Source of the DNA: UBA1724 sp963632245
GTDB lineage: Bacteria; Verrucomicrobiota; Lentisphaeria; Oligosphaerales; Oligosphaeraceae
Length of the DNA: 20,585 nt
Direction: 5' to 3'
NCBI GenBank assembly: GCA_963632245.1
Contig: CAVGTF010000024.1
Span: 1-20,585 of the forward strand
Numbering within the stretch: position 1 is the first letter of the stretch; every line of letters begins with the position of its first letter. The translations under genes were made by a program, and so were the position numbers. The notes under the pieces were generated by a model. It saw nothing but the letters and a program-made list of their open reading frames with translations, had not been told where the DNA came from and made no database searches. Positions 12,076 through 20,481 of this stretch are shown in pieces.

Positions 12076-14133
12076 TTACGACATTGTGACTGTGGAAGAG
12101 GGGAATTCTGTGGGTTTGGTGACACAGATTCCGCGTTCCATGTAGTGGATGATGGCGATGATAGCGAGGATGCAGAGAGTGGCTGCGGAGGTAATGGTCA
12201 TGAGAGTTGCGCCGTAGGGTCCTGGGGTATGGAGGATTCCCCAGATGCTGTTGAGCTGGTCGAGCGCGTATGTGACGATGTAGATCAGGAGGAGTGCGGG
12301 CTGGAAGAGTCCCTCTCCGTTTTCGGAGTGGTTTGCGCGTGCGAGGATGCTGGTTCGCAGGGGGATCCAGAGGAGGAGTGCAGCGACTCCGAGGATGGTG
12401 GGTGTGATCAGGTATTCCTTGAGGAGTGTGGGTTCACCGCCTGCGAGGAAGAAGTCCCTGATGCCATTGTAGATGGTGTGTGTAGTGGGGTCATCGGGGA
12501 GGACGAGTGGCGCGTGTGCTCTTCCGATGCAATTCCACAATGCGAATGCGGGTGGGATGATTGCGAAGAGGATGAAGAATGCGTCATAGAATGGGAGTGC
12601 CTTCTTCATGCCGTCGGGGCTTACGGGTTGGCAGGGGAGGGGATCCACGTGTTCGTAGCCTTCTTTCGTCCAGGGCGTAGGGGAGGCGTAGCTGTGGTAT
12701 CCGCCCAGCCGGTTCCACTCCCGGTAGAGGAGGTATGCGCAGGCGGCCAGGAGGATGCACCAGGGGATGGACCATGGCTGGGAGAGTCGGTAGTGCCATC
12801 CGTCGCCGTATTCAAGGGCGAAGGCGGTATTGCTGAAGTGTGCGGCGGCGTAGTCGAAGAGCCGTGCCACCAGCAATCCGGAGAGCAGGCTTGACCAGGA
12901 GCGGAGCATTGCCTGCATGGCGCAGAAGGTGCCGTAGCGGGATTTTGGGAAGAGCATCATCTCCAAGGGCTGGTCGCAGATGGCGTAGAATCCGCTGATT
13001 AGCAGATTGATGATGGCGCTCACGATGGAGAGATTCACCAGGACCTGTGGCGGCATGGTGCCGAAGACCCACCGCAGGAGGAAGGGCAGTCCGGAGAGAT
13101 TTGCGAAGATGTAGTGATACACCATGATCCGGGTGGGATGCCAGCGATTCACCAGCGTGGGTAGCAGTGCGGCCACGAAGATTCCGCCGGCAAGCACCAT
13201 TCCGCTGATGCCGTTCATGTGGCCGTAGTCCGCATCGGTGAGCTTTAGCTGCTTGCTGACGAGGTAGTAGTTGAAGACGCCGGCGGCGCCGCTGAGGGAT
13301 CCGGAGATGAAGATCAGATAGCGCAGCCAGTAGACCCGGTGGCAGAAGGTGAGCTTCACGAAGTCTTTCAAGCCCAGGATCTTCGCTTTCAGGCGGTCCA
13401 GGCCCTTCGCTTTCTTGCGGGCGAGCTGTTCTTCGGTGAGGGGCGGATACTCGCCCTCCTTCACATTCAGGCAGAAGAGCGTGATGCCGATGCCATAGAA
13501 GGCGGCCAGTCCCAGGAAGATCGCGGTGTAGTGTTTTTGGGCGTGTGGGAAGAGGAAGTAGTGGAAGAATGCGGCGCCGAATTGGAGTGCCAGGCGTACG
13601 CATGCCATGATGCGCCCGAAGAACTCCGGCGGGATGATGTCGATGAAGATGTACCAGATCACCGAATTGGCCCACATGGCGAAGAACTGGTAGAGGACCA
13701 TGATGATTCCCATGACCAGCGCGGTCATGGTGGCTGGCGAGGTATGCCAGAGGGGCTGCGCCCAGGTGGAAAGTGCGTCGCCGAAGCGCAGTGTGAAGCC
13801 GAAGAGCGCCAGTGCCAGCACGATGGGCGGCATGGATAGGAAGATGAAGGGGATTCGTCGGCCCCATTTGCCCCGGTGCAGGTCGCTGGCTACGCTGATA
13901 TAGGGGCATACCGTCATGTTCATGACGGAGATGATACAGGATAGGATGAGCCAGCTGGCGGTGTCGCTGACGCCTAGTTCTTTGAGTTGAATTGGCAGGA
14001 TGGCGGCGGGGGCGCTGCTGGCCAGGCCCAGGCAGGCCACGGCCAGCATGAGCCAGAAGAAGAGCATGCAGAGCTGCATGCGGGTGTAGGTCAGCTTCCC
14101 GCAGTGATAGAGCTTCTGTGGCGTCGACGTCAT
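12076..14133 (-). CDS. Large MFS transporter, GPH/sugar:cation symporter-like
   Basis: A 685-residue polytopic inner-membrane protein with about 12 core membrane helices plus extra C-terminal ones. The MFS motif A between helices 2 and 3 is clear: SDLHRGKWGRR (83-93), a form found in GPH/SUC-type sugar symporters (SDRxRxxWGRRRP). A cytoplasmic loop (about 226-262, rich in Lys/Arg/Glu) separates the two halves. After the second half a hydrophilic loop (about 478-515) leads to roughly four further hydrophobic stretches, making it about 200 residues longer than common MFS proteins. Substrate cannot be read from the sequence. It lies 60 bp after queF and 100 bp before the FadL-family gene on the same strand. 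Confidence 0.8.
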   Translation of the reverse strand: MTSTPQKLYHCGKLTYTRMQLCMLFFWLMLAVACLGLASSAPAAILPIQLKELGVSDTASWLILSCIISVMNMTVCPYISVASDLHRGKWGRRIPFIFLSMPPIVLALALFGFTLRFGDALSTWAQPLWHTSPATMTALVMGIIMVLYQFFAMWANSVIWYIFIDIIPPEFFGRIMACVRLALQFGAAFFHYFLFPHAQKHYTAIFLGLAAFYGIGITLFCLNVKEGEYPPLTEEQLARKKAKGLDRLKAKILGLKDFVKLTFCHRVYWLRYLIFISGSLSGAAGVFNYYLVSKQLKLTDADYGHMNGISGMVLAGGIFVAALLPTLVNRWHPTRIMVYHYIFANLSGLPFLLRWVFGTMPPQVLVNLSIVSAIINLLISGFYAICDQPLEMMLFPKSRYGTFCAMQAMLRSWSSLLSGLLVARLFDYAAAHFSNTAFALEYGDGWHYRLSQPWSIPWCILLAACAYLLYREWNRLGGYHSYASPTPWTKEGYEHVDPLPCQPVSPDGMKKALPFYDAFFILFAIIPPAFALWNCIGRAHAPLVLPDDPTTHTIYNGIRDFFLAGGEPTLLKEYLITPTILGVAALLLWIPLRTSILARANHSENGEGLFQPALLLIYIVTYALDQLNSIWGILHTPGPYGATLMTITSAATLCILAIIAIIHYMERGICVTKPTEFPSSTVTMS

Positions 14134-14193
14134 AGGGGCAATTCAGCAAAAAGGGGGGCGGAGGGAGGGATGTGGGCGGGCGGATGCGGATAT

Positions 14194-14715
14194 TTATCGG
14201 TTGTCCACCCGTTCGGGGGACAGATCGTGCATCCGGAAGCGGAAGGCGGCGAGTTCCTCGTAGGGAGTGCCGGGGCGACCCCAGTTGGCGTAGGGGTCAA
14301 TGGAGAGACCGCCACGGGGCAGGAATTTTCCCCATACCTCGATGTAGCGGGGATCCAGTTTCTTCCGCAAGTCCTCCAGGATCATATTCACCACCGATTC
14401 GTGGAAGGCACCATGGTTGCGGAAGCTGAAGAGATAGAGTTTCAGGGACTTGCTCTCGACGATGAGCTTGTCAGGCACGTAGGAGATGGTGATGGTGGCG
14501 TAGTCGGGCTGGCCGGTCTTGGGGCAGAGCGAGGTGAATTCCGGACAGTTGAATTTCACCCAGTAGTCGCGCTGGGCGGGACTGGCCACGGCCTCCAGGA
14601 CGCTGGGGTCGTAGGAGGCGGGATAGCGGGTGGGACCGGCGGCTCCCAAGAGGGAGAGGTCGTCAACAGTGGGCAGCGTGGCGGGCTTTTTGTGGGAGGG
14701 GGAGGAGGTCTTCAT
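14194..14715 (-). CDS. queF: NADPH-dependent 7-cyano-7-deazaguanine reductase (QueF)
   Basis: QueF reduces the nitrile of preQ0 to the amine of preQ1 with NADPH, a step in making the tRNA nucleoside queuosine in the cytoplasm. The 173-residue length fits the short, unimodular (B. subtilis-like) class. The active-site Cys64 lies in NCPEFTSLCPKTGQPD with Asp71, and the substrate-binding region ESKSLKLYLFSFRNHGAFHE (87-106) includes His105 and Glu106; these positions match B. subtilis Cys55, Asp62, His96 and Glu97. The ATG at 14715 gives the family's N terminus; an in-frame ATG at 14787 would overlap the upstream gene. It follows the metallophosphoesterase gene by 25 bp, so the two are probably co-transcribed. 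No other queuosine gene is in view. Confidence 0.95.
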   Translation of the reverse strand: MKTSSPSHKKPATLPTVDDLSLLGAAGPTRYPASYDPSVLEAVASPAQRDYWVKFNCPEFTSLCPKTGQPDYATITISYVPDKLIVESKSLKLYLFSFRNHGAFHESVVNMILEDLRKKLDPRYIEVWGKFLPRGGLSIDPYANWGRPGTPYEELAAFRFRMHDLSPERVDNR

Positions 14716-14740
14716 GGGACGGGAAAGCAGTCTACGGTGG

Positions 14741-15376
14741 CTAGGCGAGGGTAACGACGGAGGCGGTGTTGCGGTCCGTCCATTCAATGACGGCGTGCCT
14801 GCCCTCTTCTCCGAATTCGCCGCAGTTGATTACTGTGGTCTTTCCCACGGTGTAGACGCCACGGGCCTCGTGAATGTGTCCGCAGAGATTCAGCGCGGGA
14901 GCATGCGCCTGCAATAGATTCGCCACTGTCTGGCTGCCGACATGCATGCCGTTGGGGATCACGTCGGCGCCGGAGCCCATGGGGGGCGCGTGGGTCACCA
15001 GGATATCCAGGGTCTCGGGGGAGAGCGCCTTCAGCGTGGCGTCCATCTCCTTGTCGTCCCATTGGAAGGGCGTGGGTTTGGGGCAGGTGTTGCTGCCGGA
15101 GAGTCCAAAAAGCGACAGCCCCTTCACCTGGAATGCGCGCGGCGGCAGCCAATGGCCCATTTCACGCAGGATGTCGTCGGCTTCACGGGGATCCAGATTG
15201 CCCGCCACTGCAAAGAAGTGCGGAAAGCGCGCCTCGACAGTCTTTATGGCCGCACGGAAGTCCTCCGGTGTGCCGAAATTCGTGAAGTCACCGCCAATAA
15301 GCACCAAATCCGCATCGGGGAGGGTGTCCAGGGGCTTGAAATGGGTGTGGATGTCGGAAAAGTAGAGAATGCGCAT
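14741..15376 (-). CDS. Calcineurin-like metallophosphoesterase
   Basis: A 211-residue two-metal phosphoesterase of unknown substrate. Motifs are in family order: SDIH (D8, H10), GGD (D30), AGNLD (N60; many relatives have GNHD/E), THAPP (H129) and GHIHEARG (H167, H169). These provide the metal ligands, so it should be active. The ATG at 15376 was chosen over 15421 because the MRILYFSDIH strand is the normal N terminus. It is the first of four minus-strand genes and ends 25 bp before queF. A role in nucleotide metabolism is possible from context, but nothing in the sequence proves it. Confidence 0.85.
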   Translation of the reverse strand: MRILYFSDIHTHFKPLDTLPDADLVLIGGDFTNFGTPEDFRAAIKTVEARFPHFFAVAGNLDPREADDILREMGHWLPPRAFQVKGLSLFGLSGSNTCPKPTPFQWDDKEMDATLKALSPETLDILVTHAPPMGSGADVIPNGMHVGSQTVANLLQAHAPALNLCGHIHEARGVYTVGKTTVINCGEFGEEGRHAVIEWTDRNTASVVTLA

Positions 15377-15487
15377 GGTGGGACTTCGAAAAAAAACAGA
15401 AAACAGCCAGGGAAAAAGCACGAGCCTAAATATACCCCGAAACAGCTAGAAAACACGCCCTCTCGCGCAGGCGCGTGCGCATATATG

Positions 15488-15551
15488 CTGTAAGTATCTG
15501 GCAATTAGCGGTTAGTGGCTAGTTCGCAAAGGCACCGCAGGCGCTCTTCCG
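15488..15551 (-). repeat. Dispersed element, copy C (inverted)
   Basis: Read on the minus strand it starts with a CGGAAGAGCGCCTGCGG module (15551 to 15531), then heptamer-spaced units related to CTAGCCA and CTAACCG (15524 to 15491), ending TACTTAC. This is the same order as at 10564-10624 and so the two copies are in opposite orientation. Confidence 0.8.
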
Positions 15552-15615
15552 TCACTCGTGCGGCGGGACGGCGCGCCAATTGGGCTTGGCGGCAACTTTG
15601 CCAGCATTTTTGGCT

Positions 15616-15643
15616 TTGGCGCAAAATCCACAAGAGTTATATT
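15616..15643 (+). promoter_or_regulatory. Candidate sigma-70-type promoter for the exported-protein pair
   Basis: TTGGCG (15616-15621) and TATATT (15638-15643) are separated by 16 bp. Transcription would start near 15650, giving a leader of about 110 bases before the start at 15760. The hexamers match the consensus at four to five of six positions each. Confidence 0.45.
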
Positions 15644-15759
15644 CTGTATGACTTCAAGAAGTTACGGAATCTTCTCCCGGACCGCGGCATTATCTTCTCC
15701 CTCGTTGTAGAAGAAATGCTCCGTTTCCCTTTTCCCACCCAGAAGGAAATCCATTGGTC

Positions 15760-16803
15760 ATGAAGAGAACTCTCCCCTTTCTTGTCTGCTTGTTGACGGC
15801 GTGCGCCTGCTTTGCCTTGCGCGCCGTAGAACTCGGCGTGTCGTCAGATGAACCCGTGTCTCCCGCAGTCTGGCCCCCCGGATGCTATGAATATTTGCAG
15901 GTGACCGTCACCTTGTCAGACGCCCCCTCGGATGCGCTCCTCCTCTATTGCGAGGCGTGCCGGCCAGACGGCGTCGCAATCGGCCGCTATTCCACACAGG
16001 TCTCCGAGACGGGCACCGCGGTCTTTCGCTTGGATGGCGGGGTGCTCCGCGGACAGGATCAGGAGGGCGCTTATCTCCTGCAGGACTTCCGGCTCTTGAC
16101 GTCATCGGGCTTCCAATCCATCCCCGGAACCGTCACCACAAAAAGCTATTCGCCCGAGGTCTTCCGTCCACAGTGCCAGTCCACGCTGCTGACTATCCAG
16201 AATGGGCTCGTGGTCACTCTGGAAGACGACACCGCCACCCTGGAGTTCACCTGCCCACAGGACTCCCAGGTCCTGCCCGATTTCTTCTACCAGGAGGACT
16301 GCGTCTTCGATGGTTTTGCCGTGGCGCTGGATAACCGCGTGGACTCCATCTACTTCCCCACGGGAAGCGACGGGCTCTTCTCCACGGCTGCCTACACAGG
16401 TCTGGATGTCTCCCAGACGCTCCTGGAACAGCTCTGGGAGATCGGCGACAAGAATGGCGATTACTCCCCCGGCGAGACCCTGACGATTTCCGTTTCCGTG
16501 GAGAAGAATCCCCTGCCGTCGGCGGATTCCATGGAGCCCACTGAGGGATTTTTCCTGCTGCTCTTCTACCACTGCCTGAGCCAGCGCCTGGAGGACATCG
16601 CCGCCCTGAAGTGCCATCCCTTCGACACAAACCAGGATCTCTGCCTCACGAAGGCGGAGCTGGATGCGGGACGCGCCCTCTGGCAAGACAGCGAGGTCAC
16701 CCACGCATTCCTGCTGGGAGCCGTGGATCTCTGCGATGCCCTGGCTTACGGCTACGACGCCTTCTCCGAATGCTTCTATCCCATCCACGCGACCGACAAC
16801 TAG
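15760..16803 (+). CDS. Exported Cys-rich protein with EF-hand-like C-terminal domain
   Basis: A 347-residue exported protein I do not recognise. The N terminus (MKRTLPFLVCLLTACACFALRA) is a signal sequence. LTAC (12-15) could be a lipobox, but cleavage after LRA (22) is equally likely. The mature part has many cysteines (about 12), suggesting disulfides. The second half carries two acidic loops: D230-K-N-G-D-Y-S-P-G-E239, like the GDxxPGE calcium loops of secreted proteins, and D289-T-N-Q-D...E300, a near-perfect 12-residue EF-hand loop. The C-terminal part (about 180-347) aligns with the end of the next protein. A ribosome-binding site AAGGAA (15743-15748) precedes both the ATG at 15760 and an alternative TTG at 15754. 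The next gene's ribosome-binding site overlaps this stop codon. Confidence 0.8.
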   Translation: MKRTLPFLVCLLTACACFALRAVELGVSSDEPVSPAVWPPGCYEYLQVTVTLSDAPSDALLLYCEACRPDGVAIGRYSTQVSETGTAVFRLDGGVLRGQDQEGAYLLQDFRLLTSSGFQSIPGTVTTKSYSPEVFRPQCQSTLLTIQNGLVVTLEDDTATLEFTCPQDSQVLPDFFYQEDCVFDGFAVALDNRVDSIYFPTGSDGLFSTAAYTGLDVSQTLLEQLWEIGDKNGDYSPGETLTISVSVEKNPLPSADSMEPTEGFFLLLFYHCLSQRLEDIAALKCHPFDTNQDLCLTKAELDAGRALWQDSEVTHAFLLGAVDLCDALAYGYDAFSECFYPIHATDN

Positions 16804-16813
16804 GAGGAACGCC

Positions 16814-19800
16814 ATGAAAAACACCCGCTCCCATTCATACCTGAGCTTCTGGACGCTGGCGGCACTGCTGCTGCCACTCGTTCTCCCCGCATCGGCACTG
16901 GAAAAGATCCCCGATACCATTCCCGAACCACCCTCTGTCCTTGCGACGACTCGGAAGTTCGCCTTCCGTGGAGCGGATGAGGTCCTGAGCTGCGTGGGGC
17001 GCGGAGGCGGCGATGCCGCAGTCTTCTTCCATGAGGAGAAGGACGGCAAAATTGTCTGGAAGTCCGTGAAGAGTAGTCCTTATAAGGCAAAAATCACCAT
17101 CGACCGATACTTCGGCTCCAAGGAAGAACGGGACCGCATGATCGAAAATGGCCTCATGTCCCGGAAGGCCATTCTCGTTGTGCCGAATCTCGATTGTGAT
17201 TCGGAAGACTACTCTTCAGATAAATGGGCCCCAGAACGGGATAGGCTCTATCTCAACGGACACTTCGTGGGATATTTGTGGGGAAGTGATAATAGCTGGC
17301 GGAATAACTCCTTCGAGATTCCTCTAGACTGGCTGAAATTCCCTTCCTCCCCTGGCGAAGAGGCGGAAAATCACCTGGAGATCTATGTGGATGTGGCCAA
17401 TGGCGGCGAGGAGATCTGGATCCTCGGACAGGTGTGGCAGGGGATCGTCTTGGCCGCCGCCGATCCCGTGATGCTGGTCCATGGCTGGACCGACGAACAG
17501 TCCACTCTCAACGAGCTGGCGGATGCCATCACCGAGGAGATGGGGCTTCTCACTGCACAGGCGCGGGTGATCCGGGATGCCTCGCCCGAGGAGAATGCCG
17601 AAATCGTGCAGAATGCGCTGGCGGCAGAGGCGAGTAAGATGGGCGTGGAGAAGTTCCTGGTCGTGGGACACAGCAAGGGCGGCCTGGATATCCGCCCCGT
17701 GATCGATGCCAATGGACTGGATTCCAAGTATGTGCGACGCGCCCTGCAGATCGGCACACCTAATGCGGGCAGCCAAGTGGCCGATCGGGTCGCAGATCCC
17801 CAGACCATGAAGCAGTGGCTTGTTACCACAATTGCAAAATGGAAGGAGAAGATCGATGTGGCGAATCCCGGCTTCGTCTCCTTGACCACGGAGGGAAGTC
17901 ACGAGTTCAATGAGAAGTTTGGCTCTCCGAACTCCCCGCTTCATACTATCATTGGATTTGTGCTGCCGCAGTATCTCGAGGGACTCTACAAGACAATCAT
18001 CAAGGTCTGTGATCTGCCGCAACCGAACGACGGCATCGTCACCGTCGCAAGTGCACACGCCCTGGGCACTGCGGTGCCACAGTCTCCCTTGGACTCCGGA
18101 GAGTCCTCCCTCTACGACCACTGCGCCATCGTCCGCGGCGAGGGCAAGAAGCCCGTGATCGCCCTCATAAAAGAGCTGTCCAGCGCCTCGGTCGCACGCT
18201 TCGCCTCCATTAATTCCAGCTCCAGCAACCGGACTTCCCTCCAAGTCAAGACGCGCTCTGCCGAATTCTCCGAAGAGGCCCCCGCGGAATCCCCTGCCAC
18301 CATCACAGAACCGGTTCTCTCTGGAAACGCACTCCAGGACGAGCCCGTCCTGGTTTCCGGCACCACTCCCTGGAAGACCTCCGCGACCTTCCTTAAGCCG
18401 GGACGATACCTCTTCTGCCTAGGCTTCGCCCCCGAAGATGTCACGGTGGAATTGAAGCTATCTTCCGAAGCGACTCCCCGGAGCCTCGTGCTGACGCGGG
18501 AACCCGACGATGGCGACGGCTTCCTGAAGTCCATGGGACTCTGCGCCTGCGATATCGACCTCGAGCAGGCCGATACGGGCGTCTTCACCATCCGGGTTCC
18601 TGAGGACACCGAGGAGACCGCCATGGTCTTCTTGCTGCGCGGCGCGGTGGATATCCCGAAGTTCCATTTCCAGGCGGAGACTGACGGTTCCGACGGAAAT
18701 CCCGGAAAGGAGGCGCTCTTTACCGCCTGGCTCGCGTCACCCCTCGATGATACCCCACTGACTACCGGACTGCAGGGCGTCGTGACCACCATCGCACCCT
18801 ACGAGTCCCAGGAAACCCCGACTACACTGAATCTCCATGACGACGGACAGGATGGCGATGCGGTCGCTGGCGATGGCGTCTTCTCCGGACGCTTCACTCC
18901 CGATATCCCGAATTTCTGGGTCGCGAAGGCCTCCGCACAGGTGTCCGAGGACTCCTCCTACGCCGGAATGGAGTTCGCAGACAAGGCTAGTTTCATGACC
19001 TTCCCTGGCGAAAGCACAATCCAGCTCCCCCTGACGGAGTCCTGGGAAAGCCTCCCCGCTGGCGCACAGGAGATCCCGGATTATAAAAAGAATCTCATTC
19101 TAGAGACGGAGGTCACTACCACCAAGCCTGGGACATACACTCTACAGGTCGCTCTCCGGGATGCGAATGGGCAGCCCATCTATGCGACTTGCACGTGGAC
19201 TGCAACCGAGTCGCCGGAAACCCACGAGTGCCGCGTGGTCATCTCTCCCGAGGAATGGGAGAAGCTACAGGTCCAGCCTTGGAAGGTACATCGGGTCATG
19301 TTGCTCTGGGAACCCACTGACAGCGAAGGCACCCAGGACTCCGACGAGAATCCCGGGATGAGACAGCAGCGTGTCCGCACGGTGTATCCCAACCAGTCTC
19401 TGGAGGCCGCATCTATTCCGAAATCCTGGAGCAATCCTCTGCAGATTCGGCTCACTGGCGAGGGCACCGCAACCATCCAGGATGCCGATTCCCTGGCCGG
19501 CGGCGTCCTGGAACTCAAATTGCAGGTGGAGGTAGAGGGCTGGGAGGAATACTGTAGCGATCTGCATTTCACTCCTACGCCGAAGGTGTCTATCCCCGTC
19601 GCCTCCGAGACCGGACGACACGTCGGGCAGGCTACCGGCACTCTGGTGCGCGCCGAGGACGGCACCTTCTATGTCGAGGCGCAGGTGGCCGCACAGGCAG
19701 GGCTGAGTCTGGAGCTGGAGGACGCCTCCTATGTCATCTTCGGCGGACAGGCCACATTCCCACAGCTGGAGGACATCTCCGAGTCATTTTTCGTCCTAAT

Positions 19801-20443
19801 GGAAGGCGAATTCCATACCGGAGTCCTCTCCATCCAGGATCTCCGTCGAAATATCTTGGTGGATAAGTTCACCAGCGATAAAGAAGAGGTGACATCCGTG
19901 GTGGATAACACGAATCTCACTGTGAATGTCACCCGCGATGACGATACCACTCCCTCCTCCGACGAACGCTTTTTTCTCTATCTGACCGCCCTGGGGGATA
20001 TCGCTTCCTTCGCGGAGAATACGATCCCCCTGGGGGATTGGACTCCGGGACAGGTCATCAGCTATGGATCCGTGCTGGAGGTGACCGACCAAGTCCGGGA
20101 ACTCCTTCCTACCATTGGAAACGGCGATGATCTCTGGGATTCCGGCGAGGAACTCACACTCACCATCGAGACTACCCGAGAACTCCCGGAGATGCTCCAC
20201 CAATGTCTGGGACTCATGATCGCAAAACGCGATACCCCCTCTGCCGAAAAGATCCAGGAAGTCCTTCACCCCCTGGACGAAAACGAAAATCTCTCCATCT
20301 CCCTCCCCGAAGTGGAGAATGGTCGCGTAAATTGGGGCAAGGGCGCTCTGGATCCCACCGTCCTCCTCAATGGAATCATGCTCCTGGATCACCAGGAATA
20401 CCGCTATAACGCCTCCCGAAGAAACTTCTTCCCACACCTTTAG
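16814..20443 (+). CDS. Large secreted multidomain lipase-like alpha/beta hydrolase
   Basis: A 1209-residue exported protein. After a signal peptide (1-28) comes a possible beta-sandwich region (about 140-205, with RLYLNGHFVGYLWG and HLEIYVDVAN). The alpha/beta hydrolase domain (about 215-455) has LVHGW (221-225, oxyanion region), nucleophile Ser287 in GHSKGG, and likely Asp406 (PNDG) and His436 (YDHC), the triad of lipases and esterases. Around 610-710 lies a beta domain with LHDDGQDGDAVAGDGVF (674-690), a calcium-loop pattern seen in secreted bacterial proteins. The C-terminal part (about 1050-1209) aligns with the preceding gene product, including NGDD...SGE (1103-1112) and an EF-hand-like loop D1155-E-N-E-N...E1166. 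The ATG at 16814 has TAGGAGG (16801-16807) overlapping the upstream stop, so the genes are translationally coupled. The hydrolysed substrate is unknown. Confidence 0.85.
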   Translation: MKNTRSHSYLSFWTLAALLLPLVLPASALEKIPDTIPEPPSVLATTRKFAFRGADEVLSCVGRGGGDAAVFFHEEKDGKIVWKSVKSSPYKAKITIDRYFGSKEERDRMIENGLMSRKAILVVPNLDCDSEDYSSDKWAPERDRLYLNGHFVGYLWGSDNSWRNNSFEIPLDWLKFPSSPGEEAENHLEIYVDVANGGEEIWILGQVWQGIVLAAADPVMLVHGWTDEQSTLNELADAITEEMGLLTAQARVIRDASPEENAEIVQNALAAEASKMGVEKFLVVGHSKGGLDIRPVIDANGLDSKYVRRALQIGTPNAGSQVADRVADPQTMKQWLVTTIAKWKEKIDVANPGFVSLTTEGSHEFNEKFGSPNSPLHTIIGFVLPQYLEGLYKTIIKVCDLPQPNDGIVTVASAHALGTAVPQSPLDSGESSLYDHCAIVRGEGKKPVIALIKELSSASVARFASINSSSSNRTSLQVKTRSAEFSEEAPAESPATITEPVLSGNALQDEPVLVSGTTPWKTSATFLKPGRYLFCLGFAPEDVTVELKLSSEATPRSLVLTREPDDGDGFLKSMGLCACDIDLEQADTGVFTIRVPEDTEETAMVFLLRGAVDIPKFHFQAETDGSDGNPGKEALFTAWLASPLDDTPLTTGLQGVVTTIAPYESQETPTTLNLHDDGQDGDAVAGDGVFSGRFTPDIPNFWVAKASAQVSEDSSYAGMEFADKASFMTFPGESTIQLPLTESWESLPAGAQEIPDYKKNLILETEVTTTKPGTYTLQVALRDANGQPIYATCTWTATESPETHECRVVISPEEWEKLQVQPWKVHRVMLLWEPTDSEGTQDSDENPGMRQQRVRTVYPNQSLEAASIPKSWSNPLQIRLTGEGTATIQDADSLAGGVLELKLQVEVEGWEEYCSDLHFTPTPKVSIPVASETGRHVGQATGTLVRAEDGTFYVEAQVAAQAGLSLELEDASYVIFGGQATFPQLEDISESFFVLMEGEFHTGVLSIQDLRRNILVDKFTSDKEEVTSVVDNTNLTVNVTRDDDTTPSSDERFFLYLTALGDIASFAENTIPLGDWTPGQVISYGSVLEVTDQVRELLPTIGNGDDLWDSGEELTLTIETTRELPEMLHQCLGLMIAKRDTPSAEKIQEVLHPLDENENLSISLPEVENGRVNWGKGALDPTVLLNGIMLLDHQEYRYNASRRNFFPHL

Positions 20444-20456
20444 GGTATGTATGAAA

Positions 20457-20481
20457 GCGGGGGCACGGGGGCTGCCCCCGC
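20457..20481. terminator. GC-rich hairpin after the lipase-like gene
   Basis: Arms GCGGGGGCA (20457-20465) and TGCCCCCGC (20473-20481) are perfectly complementary, with a 7-base loop. It begins 14 bp after the stop. There is no T-run after it, so it may act as a terminator or an mRNA-stabilising hairpin. It resembles the G-run/C-run hairpins at 131-173 and 8247-8281. Confidence 0.6.

Larger units (their letters stand above)
15377..15759. other. Divergent intergenic region with a repeat element
   Basis: This 383-bp gap lies between the metallophosphoesterase (minus) and the exported-protein pair (plus). It contains an inverted copy of the dispersed module/heptamer element (15488-15551) and a promoter candidate for the plus-strand genes. 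On the minus strand a TATATT (15434 to 15429) might be a -10 box for the phosphoesterase operon, without a good -35. An 82-codon open frame across 15515-15763 has no family features and I do not count it as a gene. Confidence 0.6.

Noticed and set aside
12145..12894. Acidic Cys/Glu-rich open frame antisense to the MFS transporter
   Set aside because: Its composition mirrors hydrophobic membrane codons on the other strand, and no start signal supports it.
15515..15763. 82-codon open frame before the exported-protein pair
   Set aside because: It begins in the dispersed repeat element, covers the likely promoter, and has no recognisable features.
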